Source: Pyrrhosoma nymphula
Taxonomy: Eukaryota; Arthropoda; Insecta; Odonata; Coenagrionidae
DNA length: 64,000 nt
Direction: 5' to 3'
Assembly (NCBI GenBank): GCA_963573305.1
Contig: OY754331.1
Coordinates: 68,251,275 to 68,315,274, forward strand
Below the pieces are notes generated by a model, which saw only the letters and a program-made list of their open reading frames with translations, made no database searches and was not told the origin of the DNA. Shown here piece after piece: positions 54,560 to 64,000 of the stretch. The stretch's first letter is position 1. Each line of letters begins with the position of its first letter. The translations under genes were made by a program, and so were the position numbers.

Positions 54560-54760
54560 AGGTACTCCCCACTTTATTTCATAATTACAACATGTGTTTT
54601 GGCGTATTACATTGCTATCATCTGGTACAATTCATTGTACCAGATGATGGCGATGTAGTACGCCGAAACACGTGTAAAATGGTAAAGCAAATTGTACTTG
54701 ATGATGACGATAACACGCCGAAACAGGTGTTGTAGTTGTAAAATAAAATGGAAAGTATGA
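54560..54760. repeat. Three cassette copies, one inverted
   Basis: An inverted copy (about 54590-54640) is followed by CCAGATGATGGCGATGTAGT, ACGCCGAAACACGTG and then by TTGATGATGACGATAACACG, CCGAAACAGGTG. The second has a perfect GGCG/CGCC hairpin between CAGATGAT and GAAAC. The ends (CTTTATTTCATAATTACAAC / GTAGTTGTAAAATAAAATGG) are also inverted. Confidence 0.75.
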
Positions 54761-54937
54761 AATCTGTTGATATTCATTTTCCAAAATGCTGTTCCACCAA
54801 ATCTCGCCGGACGCGGTTAACTTAATGAAATACTAATTATATGTGTATTTTGGTGCCAGTGAGGTCTGCCATCGCGAAATGGAGTTATAATAGTTTTTTT
54901 ATTAAGTATGGGATGTGAAATCGTTATCAGCGTCTGA

Positions 54938-55140
54938 AGTGACATACATACATACCCATCACGCTGTTCCGTTTCAGGGTAGCCCCAGTCAGAAAAGCTT
55001 GATTCTCGGTGTTATGCCCAGAAAACTTGCTCTGCTTTAATCATTTCTTCCATACTGCCCAATCATTGCATGCCTTCTTTTGATTCAGGTATAGATACTC
55101 ATACTTCGCTGCAGGTTTACTCATCATTTGTTTCTGAGTT
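54938..55140 (+). repeat. Dispersed repeat (copy 2) of 47.9 kb
   Basis: See 47915-48190; shared blocks CCCATCACGCTGTTCCGTTT and TTCTTCCATACTGCCCAATC occur in the same order and spacing. Confidence 0.6.
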
Positions 55141-55148
55141 GTTAAGGT

Positions 55149-55563
55149 GATTCCACCGTGAAATGACTTAAATGTCATTGTATTCATATTCTGTCTACTT
55201 GTAGAAATACTTGTCCTCTATCTTATATAAACAACAAAATAATACCTTTCCACGCTATTTTATTCTATAATTGAACTTGAAATTACATGGTGTTCAATGG
55301 CGGAATGAGAGAAACACGAGGAAAAATAGTATTTTTCCATATAGTACAAATGCCATTTTCGTGGAAAACTGTCTCTAAGAAGGAAATAATCCAGAAAAAT
55401 TGAATAAAAATAAAGTACAGCCATCTTACCACCTTATTTTTCTAGTTACTGAAGAGTTAATGCCGTAATTGAAGTCAAAATGCGGTAATTCGTAGGAAAT
55501 GGCGCTGCAGTCGGCTCCAATGGCTGGAAAAAAGTGCTCATTTAAAAGACATTGGTGGAATAA
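55149..55563. mobile_element. MITE-like unit with GATTCCACC ends (putative)
   Basis: The left end GATTCCACCGTGAAATGACT and the reversed right end TATTCCACCAATGTCTTTTA are imperfect inverted termini. The left 85 bp recur at 60397-60485 (GGTTCCACCGTAAAATGTCA ... TGAACAACGAAAT). Confidence 0.5.
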
Positions 55564-56678
55564 TCTGCATTTTTTCTATTTTACTTTTGGTTTTCTGTAG
55601 GTAACGCATTTCATCAGCGAAAGCAGGATTTTTTGGACCAAATGTAAAGAATGTGGAATTTAGTATTTGTTTTGACTCACACAGTCGCGGCGGAACCTCC
55701 TTAAATAGTTTTCCGATTTGACTAGTTTGAACTCGATTAATGTATCTTGATCGGCACTAGGCACTTGTCTTTCACTCTTTACGTGTGATGATCAATATTT
55801 TTCACTTCAAACATCATTCTTAAATCCATATTATATACCAAGTTTTCATCCATGCTCATTGTACTGACTAATTTTTTATTTAACCTTGCGGAAAATTTGC
55901 GAGACATAAGTAATAAGTAAGTCTCCCTTACTGTATTAATTAATTGAGAATTTATGAAGGCGCGGATACACGTATAGCTTGGGAATAATTCTGGTACTTT
56001 TCTTAAATTTCAAACTATTCTAAGGCATTGTGCTCACGACGGTGACTAGCTTAATGCAACACTCACTTTAACGTCAATTTGGTAGTCACAGGATTAAAAA
56101 AATGTTTCGCAAAGTTGCTTTTTTCAACACTATTGTTTTCATTTGCTGTTTCATGTTTTTTCGTCATTTGTCTAACGTTTCTTGAAGTTGGTCCCCCGTA
56201 AACACCATCGCAGTCTTTACAGGCTGATGTCCATTTTTCCGTGACATTAACCTGTAATGTTTCCCTCGTACGGAGGACGGAGAGGTTTTAGCGAAGGCGA
56301 CGATGACCGCCAGTCGACGAACAGATATAGTGGTTATCTCTTACCTATCGCATATTTTCACATTTCATCCAATTTATGCCGGTCCCCACCTATTTTCCTC
56401 CTCGTCGTCCTGATATCTGCTGAGATACGGAGGTCTGATGGCGTCACTTGCTTCCTTCACCGGTCCCGACAGATAATGGGACGGAGAAAAATCTACAGTT
56501 GGCGAAGTCACCGATTCACACCCTTGTTGACCTAAGAATGACGTCAGAAAGGACAGGTAATTTTTCGACGCAAAATCCTTTTCAAGCCTTTCATCATTTT
56601 GTGAACGTGTAGGCTGACAGATTGTACAACAAGGAGAGCTTTGCGAAGGTTTTCGCGGGGTTGTCCATTAGCACTCTT
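55564..56678. other. Non-coding, nothing recognised
   Basis: Short frames only (for example 56257-56535) without known motifs. Confidence 0.4.
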
Positions 56679-56892
56679 CATTTTCGGGTTCTCCATCCGC
56701 GTTCGTTGACTTTGACTGACAACGGTTTCGATAGCCATCCTGCTATCGTCTTCAGGTCGAAGGTGAAAGACTTTTTTCATCTTCTTTTCTTCTTCAAAGA
56801 TCTTTCACCTTCGACCTAAAGACGATAGCAGGATGGCTATCGAAACCGTTGTCAGCCAAAGTCAACGAACGCCGATGGAGAACCCGAAAATG
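56679..56892. mobile_element. Palindromic cassette with 93-bp arms
   Basis: The arms 56679-56771 and 56800-56892 are complementary with about four mismatches, separated by 28 nt. The left arm reversed reads CGACCTGAAGACGATAGCAG, GATGGCTATCGAAACCGTTG, TCAGTCAAAGTC. It has CTGAAGA, a GATAGC/GCTATC hairpin, GAAAC and GTC in order. The right arm has CTAAAGA. I found no clean target duplication. Confidence 0.85.
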
Positions 56893-57029
56893 TGGAGTGG
56901 TTGTAAAGAAGAGCTTGTTATCCCCTTTGGCTTTCCAAGTTGGTAGGCTCCTGATGGATGCGGTTTCGTTTTCTTCATATTTTAAGGCCATTTACTTGTA
57001 GATTCAGTTCGGTGAACATTTCTACTGAG

Positions 57030-57520
57030 CGAAATTGAATAAATTGGGCGTAGTAGCAAAGACGTTAGGAAGAGAATTGCGTTGGCGAAAGAAGCGTTCA
57101 GCAATGAGAGGGAGCTGATGACGTGGACCTTGGATAAAAGTATGTATAAGGAAGAGGCTGGTGAAGAGTTTAATGTGGAGTGTAGCGTTTTATGGGGCAT
57201 AAACGTGGACGTGGTTCTAGAATTGGTGTGCAGGAGGATGGAGAATGAGCAGTGGAGGGAAAGGAAGACAGGTGAGGAAGTACTTGATGTGTTTGGTGAG
57301 GAAAGGAATCTTCTGGATGAGGTTAGAAGGCGGAGAAGTAAGTGGTCGGAGCAACTCATAACGGACAAAGGCTACTTAAGGCCGTGATAGAGGGGAGGAT
57401 GTTGTGTAAGCGGGGAAGGGTAAGAAAAAGGGTAGGTTTTATGGACGGGATGACGAAGGGTAGGACGTACGCCGAGATAAAGAAAAATTATAGTTGGATT
57501 GGGCCTTGCACATGTTAAAA
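57030..57520 (+). pseudogene. RTE-type retrotransposon, C-terminal relic
   Basis: The 57082-57387 frame encodes MAKEAFSNERELMTWTLDKS, CSVLWGINVDVVLELVCRRM and EEVLDVFGEERNLLDEVRRR, then a stop, then a second frame KAVIEGRMLCKRGRVRKRVG with FMDGMTKGRTYAEIK. Layout matches the relics at 30.6 and 62.3 kb, and the RTE tail where a MWVYRRM-type motif precedes EEVL...GEER. Confidence 0.75.
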
Positions 57521-58340
57521 TCTTGAGGATTTAGCTCACTTCCATTAAAACGTACCTGGACGTGTAGACTACCTAAATTATAATTACATTACATTGTTGC
57601 CTACCTATGGAGAACGCTGTTGCTAAACTTATATTTCGTATGCTCACCTCTAGGCTTCGTAGGTAACGATTTCTTACACCGCGCTAAGTTAAAATGAGTT
57701 AATTTTGGGAGTAATATTTTCACTTTGGAACCTTCCTAGATGTACAATTAGCATAATGCACATTAGTACGTTAATTTTACAGCTTTGGCTGCATCGCTCC
57801 TCCAGCCTCATGAATATTTACGCGGAAAATATATCTCCACAAGAGCTCATACTGTCAACTATACATAGAACGCCCTCTCCTGCCTAATTATTACTTGCAT
57901 TAAACCCTTATGTCAGTATACTTAATTTCCTCGGGTGGGATCACGGTTCATTCTTTCGCGTTTTCGTTATCGTTATCCTAAACGCAAACAGCTCTAGAGG
58001 GGCAATGCTTACAATTATTGCCATTAGAACACCCTCCATCAATTAACGCTATTGAGTTAAAGCTCCTAACAGAAATTGTAGAATGACGGAATTTTTCGCT
58101 CTCATAAGCGCCAGTGATAAAATAACGATAACGCGAGCGCACGCGTTATGGAGATCTTTGATCGTGCCCCTCGTTACTGATAGGCAGAGCGATCGGAAGG
58201 CCACCCTGATGACGACATTTATACTGGCAGATCCCCTTCAATCTGCTTCAGATCCTGATCTGAAGGTGCTCACTGCAATGGATGCATCACCAAAAAGATG
58301 AACCAACGTGCAACCCCGAAAGTCCGTCAACGAGACGTAA
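57521..58340. other. Non-coding, nothing recognised
   Basis: No identifiable gene; the frame 58083-58301 has no known motif. Confidence 0.4.
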
Positions 58341-58680
58341 TCCAAGAAACTTATAAACTGTATTTATCAAGCGTGGAGTAGGAAGATTCTGCGATGAAAA
58401 AATGAAAGAGATATGCTACTTTGTTCTGGTCAAGGCCACATCTCGAATGTGCCGCGAACATTTAGGACCCTTCACGGAAAGATTTAATTCGCCTTGCCTC
58501 GGAAAAAATGGCTGCTTTCCACGAACAATTAGTTATAACAAAATCGGCGTGATATACTTACATAAAACACATCGTTAACACACAATTCACCTCTTGTGCT
58601 CTCCACCCGTCTTTTCCCTTATCTCCATTCCCTTTTCATGCCTGGTGTCCTAACATAGGACATAGTAGCATGTAGATGCT
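58341..58680 (+). pseudogene. CR1 relic, RT C-terminus and 3' end
   Basis: GTGGAGTAGGAAGATTCTGC, GATGAAAAAATGAAAGAG aligns with the CR1 codons for GRFSDEKVKERCYF at 11478-11520, and TGGTCAAGGCCACATCTCGA with VRPHLE. GACCCTTCACGGAAAGATTT matches WDPVQKDL. The 3' end near 58637-58680 has GCCTGGTGTCCTAACA and GTAGATG. Frameshifts and an internal loss make it a fossil. Confidence 0.75.
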
Positions 58681-60164
58681 GGTGAATCCCTGAGGTAACC
58701 CGTGAGTCCCAGTGAACCATTGTATGGCGACCGTCACATAAGGGAGCCCAGTTTCACAGTGACCCGCAGAATAGTAAGAGAATAGAGAATATTGCTTTTT
58801 ACATGAAAAATAATTTCAGTGGCATTTTATACGCGTAATTTTACCCTCATTTCGAGGACACAGTCCGTCCGTTAGGTGAATTACTAAAAGCTACGTTTTC
58901 ATGCTTCCGTTTTCTACGTTGTTTTTCCTCAGCGTTCTGCGTCACTCACGGACCCCGTTTTCATAGTAGCGGCAGCACCGTATGAAAAAAGAAGACTGTG
59001 TGAAACCGTGACGTGTTCGTTCTTGCGGATTATTCCCGTTTATATGTGGGGTGGCTGTAGAAAAATGCTTGTTTGCGAGTAGTGATGGCGATGGGGTTTT
59101 CTTTTTGGTAGGTATCTGTTTGTAAGGTGGCTGGAGCCGTAATTGTTAGCCATTGAGTGCACATTTCAATAATTTTCTAAGTAAAAATATTCGTGGACCA
59201 CATGTCATTTATATCCACATGTTTATGCGTAGGAACGCGCCATACTTGCAGTAATGGAAATGACGCAAACATTATATTTTAAAATGTTCTCCTTTATTGA
59301 CGCATGTTATGGATTGAGTTTTCCGCGCGGTATTCAAAATTTAGACGATAATATGTTTGTAAATATATATGTAAATATACATGAAAAATGTTTTTTTCGA
59401 GTATTAGACTCGGCGTGGCACCTTGATATTCGTTAGCAATGAATATAAAAACAATAAATGTACTCAATGTACAGAAGAATGTACAGAAGAAAATATGTTC
59501 AGGCTACGTGGAAAGTTGAAAGATGGGCAACTCCGACTTCAACGACGCCTGCGTTGGAGATCTCGTTACTGATTGAATACGCAGTGTGCGGAAATGCAAA
59601 AACAGATGCATTAAAACCTTAATATAAGTAGACGAGAGTCTGGTGATAGCTGGATGATTTCCAGTGTTGCGTAGGAAAATTCTTTGTTCACGGGATTTAA
59701 CTGTGTGTAATGTTTCACATGATTGATTTCCAACCTAGAAGTTTGTGTTTACTGTGGAAAGCGCAGTCTCTGAAGTGGATCGCGAGTCACTCTGAACCAT
59801 CGCATCAAGGTTACCAGCGAACCCAATTTGCTCGGTTCATAGAGCTTCAGAGAATGCGTTAAGAAAATAAATCTCAGTTGTATTTTTGATGCTTAATGTT
59901 TTATTGAAAAATTTATGCATAATACATTGTGTTGATATGTACTGCAGAATGGAGATTGAATTAATTTAAACGTTCCATTGTGTTTTCTTCGAGGAAGTTG
60001 TCTCTGGGAAAGCAGTCCCTAAGCTGGATCCATATTCACCATGAATGAACCACACACGGAAAATTTACTCGTTTCATAGAGCCATAAAGTATTTATTTTT
60101 CATTAATAATTTTCAGTGGTATTCTAGACATGTTATTAAAGAAGGAGCACTTGGTAAAATTCCA
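58681..60164. other. Non-coding; weak internal repeats
   Basis: Segments near 58690-58850, 59765-59890 and 59995-60115 share short blocks (GTGAACCAT-like, TTTCATAGAGC, ATTTCAGTGGTATT) and may be old copies of one repeat. No gene. Confidence 0.35.
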
Positions 60165-60245
60165 CACACTATTAATGCACTGACCGGTTTCAATGTTTAT
60201 TTTTACCCATCATTTTGTCAGAGTTACAATATGTGTTGTAATAAT
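60165..60245 (-). repeat. Degenerate PLE-type cassette
   Basis: Minus strand: TAACTCTGACAAAATGATGG, GTAAAAATAAACATTGAAAC, CGGTCAGTGCATTAATAG. ACT before CTGACAA can pair with AGT after GGTC, a different 3-bp stem from the 40.5-kb copy. No palindromic partner was found. Confidence 0.5.
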
Positions 60246-60396
60246 TTCATCCTACTCTTAAACGAGTAATAATAGTATTCCTGTAAATCTTATCTCTAAA
60301 ACGGCTCGAGTGATGTCGATGATACGTCATATCACAGAGTAAGGATAGTAGTAAGGAGTAGTATCCTTATTACTCTATGGTCATATCTTGAGGTTT

Positions 60397-60485
60397 ACGG
60401 TGGTTCCACCGTAAAATGTCATTTGATTAATGTTCTGGGTACTGAAAGAAATACATTTTCTTTATCTGATATGAACAACGAAATC
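60397..60485 (+). repeat. Partial copy of the 55.1-kb MITE-like end
   Basis: GGTTCCACCGTAAAATGTCA, TGATATGAACAACGAAAT match 55149-55240 with scattered changes. Confidence 0.5.
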
Positions 60486-60924
60486 GCGGTATCGCCTCCT
60501 GAAGGTACGAGAGATTCATTAAGACCTGTTCAGACCTGATCTTCGGGAAAATTCATTTTGGAACCGAGTTAGAGCTCCAAAAAAAATTTCGGGGCAAAAT
60601 CGTGAAAAGCATTTGAATCAATGGGGAAGGTGAAATATTTAATTTTTCGAATTTAAAGTGAGTTAAAATACACTTAAGACTGTTGAGACTTGGACTAACT
60701 CTTGCAAGAAATTTTAAATTTAATTTTTCTTGCTTCCAGTTTTGATTTACTGACTTGTAAATTAAGATTGTTTTACTGAACGACGTTCCAAAAATAAATT
60801 TGCTCAGAACTTTTGATTTTTTCATGAATTCGCTTAGAAAAAATTGCAATTCGGTCTAAGATCGGTCTCAAGATATTTTTAGTGGGACATTGAAACTGCT
60901 CATTGTGTTAAAACACTGTGTTGA

Positions 60925-61335
60925 CCTGGTGTTCACCAATCGGAAAAATGCGGGGATTATGCGGGGATTTCCACTATTGGGGGAAAAAGTGGGAAATGTG
61001 TGGGAATTCAGTTGTTCACCGGACATTTTTCATTTTCATATGTATCGCCTCATGAATATTTATCGTAGTTTGGCATAACTGCTGAAATGGTAGTGTGACC
61101 ATCGTTTCGTGCGTGTAGTATAATCTAATTTATAAAATTAGAATTGGTAATTGCTATTTTATGGAGTGAGTTATTTCGTTTGTACTCACGTAATTCGACA
61201 GTAGTTTTGACGGTACCTATTAATTTGCCTCAAAATAGCGAAATGTTGTGCCTTGAAATGAGCGGAAATGTTTTCGCTTAGGACCGGAAAAACCGAGAAA
61301 TGTGCGGGAAGCTTTTCTTCTCTTGGAATACGGTG
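60925..61335. mobile_element. MITE, CAGGGTGT-type (copy 2)
   Basis: It starts CCTGGTGTTCACCAATCGG and ends near CTTGGAATACGGTGAGTG. Internal blocks TGAGCGGAAATGTTTTCGCT, TAGGACCGGAAAAACC and GTGCGGGAA match copy 1 at 45046-45452 in order. Confidence 0.6.
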
Positions 61336-61801
61336 AGTGTAATATTACAGTGTTCCTTCTTTAATAGCATGTCTTCATTCCACGAAATTATTTCGCCCAT
61401 CATCTTTGTAATGTATTTTAAGACGCTTAGCACCACACCGGGAGAATATCTTCTCATTCTTGGGAACACTGTCTGTCTGTCTGTTGAGGCGGATGAATTC
61501 GCGCACCAAAAAGGGTCCAGGGAGTCACGTCATAGCCAGGGGAGGGGGATGGAAGAGTGGGTGGGAGGAGTAGGTGGTGGTGATGATGATGTCCTGGCTC
61601 CGTCACGAAGTGACACGTGATGTGTGGAGCAGGGAGTGGTAGGATGAGGATATTCGAAAATCTCTCTTATCACGTGGTCCGGGGAATAACCCCCTTCCCC
61701 CCCATGAAGCGTCGTGTCTCGTCTTTCCCTCTCCCTCTCTCTGGGCACCGTCCGTTTCGGAAGTCTTTACGTCCCGTCACCGCTGCCTCGCTAACGCCGT
61801 G
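61336..61801 (-). other. GC-rich sequence, probable elongase 3' UTR
   Basis: From about 61490 the sequence is distinctly GC-rich. On the minus strand it lies directly after the elongase stop codon and is probably its 3' UTR. I could not fix a polyadenylation signal. Confidence 0.4.
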
Positions 61802-62005
61802 TCACTCGACGCCTTTCGTCGTCCTTCTCTTGCTCGTCGCCGGCGTCGTCGCCCGTCGTCCCCCATAAGCCCGCCCGTAGAACCGCCGGAACAGGCAGAA
61901 CACGAGCAGGACGTTGGGGATGAAGGAGAGTGGGAGGCAGGCGTGGAGCGGGCAGTCCGGAGAAAGGGCCTGAGAAGCGTGCGCCACCATGAGGAAGAAC
62001 TGTAC
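61802..62005 (-). CDS. ELOVL-family fatty-acid elongase, terminal coding exon
   Basis: ELOVL enzymes are multipass ER proteins that condense malonyl-CoA with acyl-CoA, the first step of very-long-chain fatty-acid elongation. This exon encodes 67 residues to TGA at 61804-61802: VQFFLMVAHASQALSPDCP, then two hydrophobic stretches with FIPNVLLVFCLFRRFYGRAY, then a basic tail GGRRATTPATSKRRTTKGVE. The H, the PDCP and the LFxxFYxxxY motifs match the last two transmembrane segments of ELOVL4-type elongases. An acceptor, TTGACACCACAG, precedes it (phase 0). The catalytic HxxHH exon lies further upstream, beyond 64000. The basic tail lacks an obvious KKXX retrieval signal at the extreme end. Confidence 0.85.
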   Translation of the reverse strand, partial: VQFFLMVAHASQALSPDCPLHACLPLSFIPNVLLVFCLFRRFYGRAYGGRRATTPATSKRRTTKGVE

Positions 62006-62124
62006 CTGTGGTGTCAAGAAAAACAATTAACTAAATACACATTTCTCCTGGTGAAGTTTTTCGCAAAAGTATTTTGTATTAAACAAATAGTTTCAGACTT
62101 GAACTTGTGGAAATCTTTCATAAT

Positions 62125-62237
62125 AAAAGAAAGAAGAAACTTCAAATAGTATTTATCCACTCTGTTTGTTGAAACCTGGGTCGATCGTGTCAATAAAACA
62201 GTATGGATAAACACTATTTTAAGTTTCTTCCTTCTTT
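62125..62237. repeat. Short palindromic cassette insertion, decayed
   Basis: The arms AAAGAAAGAAGAAACTTCAA (from 62125) and, reversed, AAAGAAGGAAGAAACTTAAA (to 62237) flank TGTTGAAACCTGGGTCGATC, GTGTCAATAAAACAG. The GAAAC half of the cassette is kept, but the CTGANGA half is not. It lies about 120 bp from the elongase acceptor, in its intron. Confidence 0.65.
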
Positions 62238-62329
62238 AAGTATCTTATATAATTTTTTTCTGACATTTTTGAAAAATAATTTGCTTAATTTTTTTTTAAT
62301 AGGATAATTGAGGGGGCCGTCATCAATGG

Positions 62330-62660
62330 CAGTTTTAACGTGAGACTATCAATTTAGAGTTTAATATGGTGTGTAGAGTTACATAGTGCAGAAACGTTTA
62401 CTCTGAGGAAGGAGGATAATCTGAGGGGTTTGAGATGTGGGTGAGGAGGAGAATGGAGAAGGTGCGGTTGACGGGAAAGAAAACGAACGCAGAAGTGTAT
62501 GACATGGTGGGTGAGGAGAGGAAAATGCTTGAGGAGATTAGGGTGAGGTAGGGAAGGCGGCTGGAAGAGGTAATGTGAGGCAAGGGGATGCTGAAGACCG
62601 TGATAGAGGAGAGGATGTTCGTCAAGCAAGGGAGGGGAAGAAAGAGAATAGTCTTAAGGA
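62330..62660 (+). pseudogene. RTE-type retrotransposon, C-terminal relic
   Basis: Pieces read AETFTLRKEDNLRGLRCG, RRRMEKVRLTGKKTNAEVYD and MVGEERKMLEEIR, then KGMLKTVIEERMFVKQGRGR. This is the third copy of the same tail as at 30.6 and 57.0 kb. Confidence 0.75.
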
Positions 62661-62994
62661 TCGAGGTATTTTGAATGTTACGACCTTTGTTTTCATTTTT
62701 TCCCTTGCGTATACTGAACATTCATGTGTTTCTGAGGTAGGTTTTAATTCTTTTAAGTGTAGAGAACGATATTTCTGCAGTACTAGTGGACACTGGAAGT
62801 GTTGCAAAAACTTTCAGGAGTTAGTGGATATTAAGGAAAACATCTTTATCACTCACCAATAAGCCCTCTAGAGCGTTTTTGCAAGAAGAACTCTTTTTTG
62901 AATACCAGTGAGCATACCATAGATCTAATTCTGATAAACAAGATTTACTTAGTGTACGCTCTAAATAGTGTACAGAAAGAGTCATGACGTCTTC
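62661..62994. other. Non-coding, nothing recognised
   Basis: No gene or repeat identified between the RTE relic and the hAT transposase. Confidence 0.4.
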
Positions 62995-64000
62995 TTAATC
63001 GTTTTTATTAGGTAATGGCTTATTTGGCAGTTGACAGTCAAAAATTTTCAAAATATCCTTATGCTGTAAGAATCTTTTCCACAAACAGCGTAGGAACGAG
63101 TCAATCCAAGGTATTAATATTGAAATTCTGTAATTGTCGTTGGCAGTCATGCCTGATCCTGAGGTAAAATTAGATATATGTGTTTGGCTATTTCTTATTC
63201 GAGGCATTTTTACCACTTCTCCATATTTGTCCAAAACATTAACAGTCTCTTCAAAAATATTGTCAAATTCTTCTTTTGCATTCTGCCTCATATATTCCAC
63301 TACAGTAGTTATGGTGTTGACAAATTTAATGGCCAAAGGTAGGTCCATTGTTTCCTTTTGAGGCTTCTTGCCTAAAGATATGCTGTAACAAGGTGTCTTT
63401 TCCGCTGACAGTAGGGAAATAATGAATTCCGACTGCAAAATTGCGTGAAGCAGCGTTTTACCATTTGATGACGTGTCAGAATCTATCCATTCCTGTATTT
63501 CCGTAAGTGACTCGAATATAGGTTCAAAAATTAAAACCATGACAAAAATGGCATTGTGTCGTTCAACCCAACTAGTTGGACACAGCCTTTTAAGTTTCAT
63601 ATTTTTATTTGAATCCAATTTGGACTCATCAATGTGTTTTGTCAGAACGATTTGTCTTTTGGGCGTGTTAAAAAAGCAGTAGATATTTTGAACTGTGGCA
63701 AAACAGTGCCTCATAGCCTGGGTATCACAACCATTGGAATTTCAGATTCAGATTGTGTGACACACAGTGGACGTACAATGCTTTTGGATATAGACTTTTG
63801 ATATAAGACTGTGCACCACTGTATAGTCCACTCATAGCGCCAGCACCGCCTTATCCTTGGCCACATAAAAAATCCAAGTTTAAGTTGCAAGCAGCAAGGC
63901 CCTGTAGGAATGCTTCGCATATAGCCTTTCCCGTTGTTGTTTTTAAGGGCAGAACCTGCAGAAACGTTTCATATATTTTATAACCATTTCCCTCCATTTC
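62995..64000 (-). pseudogene. ZMYM1-like hAT transposase, C-terminal part, runs off the window
   Basis: It belongs to the hAT-related group annotated as zinc-finger MYM-type or 52 kDa repressor-like proteins. From the window edge the minus strand reads CNLNLDFLCGQG, a stop, GGAGAMSGLYSGAQSYIKSL and YVHCVSHNLNLKFQ, the conserved GQGYDGAxAMSG and HxxNL region. After a frameshift near 63715 the main frame continues with CPTSWVERHNAIFVMVL, LTEIQEWIDSDTSSNGKTLL and the helical C-terminal region, to a stop at 62995. Lesions are few (one stop and one frameshift visible). The final dimerisation domain is missing or short. Confidence 0.85.

Noticed and set aside
57082..57387. A 101-codon host gene
   Set aside because: Its sequence matches the RTE C-terminal tail shared with two other relics in this window.

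Overview
This is a eukaryotic window, AT-rich with large gene-free stretches, from an animal that is most likely an arthropod and probably an insect with a large, repeat-rich genome. Three things point there: spliced host exons, a dense mix of arthropod-type mobile elements (Jockey, CR1, RTE, Ty3/Gypsy, Penelope-like, piggyBac, hAT, tRNA-SINEs, MITEs), and a Gypsy primer-binding site resembling that of insect tRNA-Lys elements. I cannot name the species.

Two host gene pieces are recognisable. At 29072-29179 (+) is the first coding exon of an oxysterol-binding-protein-related protein of the ORP9 type, the start of its PH domain, ending in a perfect GTGAGT donor. At 61802-62005 (-) is the terminal coding exon of a fatty-acid elongase (ELOVL family), preceded by a splice acceptor. 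No further exon of either gene was found. Either the rest of ORP9 lies in short exons I could not see between 29 and 61 kb, or its first intron is over 34 kb and the elongase is nested in it on the other strand.

Layout. 0.9-12.9 kb is a nest: a decayed Jockey-type retrotransposon interrupted by a nearly intact Gypsy element (two 590-bp LTRs with 3 differences, 4-bp ATGG target duplication) and, just after the YADD codons, by a CR1-clade element with an intact endonuclease/reverse transcriptase frame (18-bp target duplication). 12.9-13.25 kb is a relic of a foldback element seen complete at 40.9-41.8 kb. 13.8-19.1 kb holds a second Jockey-like element split by a decayed piggyBac transposon. 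20.6-23.2 kb holds a Penelope-like element (PLE) relic with inverted tRNA-SINE copies and a palindromic insertion. 23.9-27 kb has retrotransposon tails, a minisatellite invaded by a hAT MITE and a second MITE. From 29 to 64 kb the background is non-coding with scattered RTE, CR1, SINE, MITE and piggyBac relics, and a ZMYM-type hAT transposase at the right edge.

The most interesting pattern is a family of short palindromic insertions (22.9, 33.8, 40.4, 44.2, 48.4, 54.6, 56.7, 62.2 kb) carrying a shared cassette CTGANGA - hairpin - GAAAC, reminiscent of the hammerhead-ribozyme core known from PLE terminal repeats. Four of them have clean 11-15 bp target duplications. A head-to-head SINE dimer at 20.6 kb has the same architecture with a 12-bp duplication. 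This suggests a shared snap-back integration route, perhaps driven by the PLE machinery.
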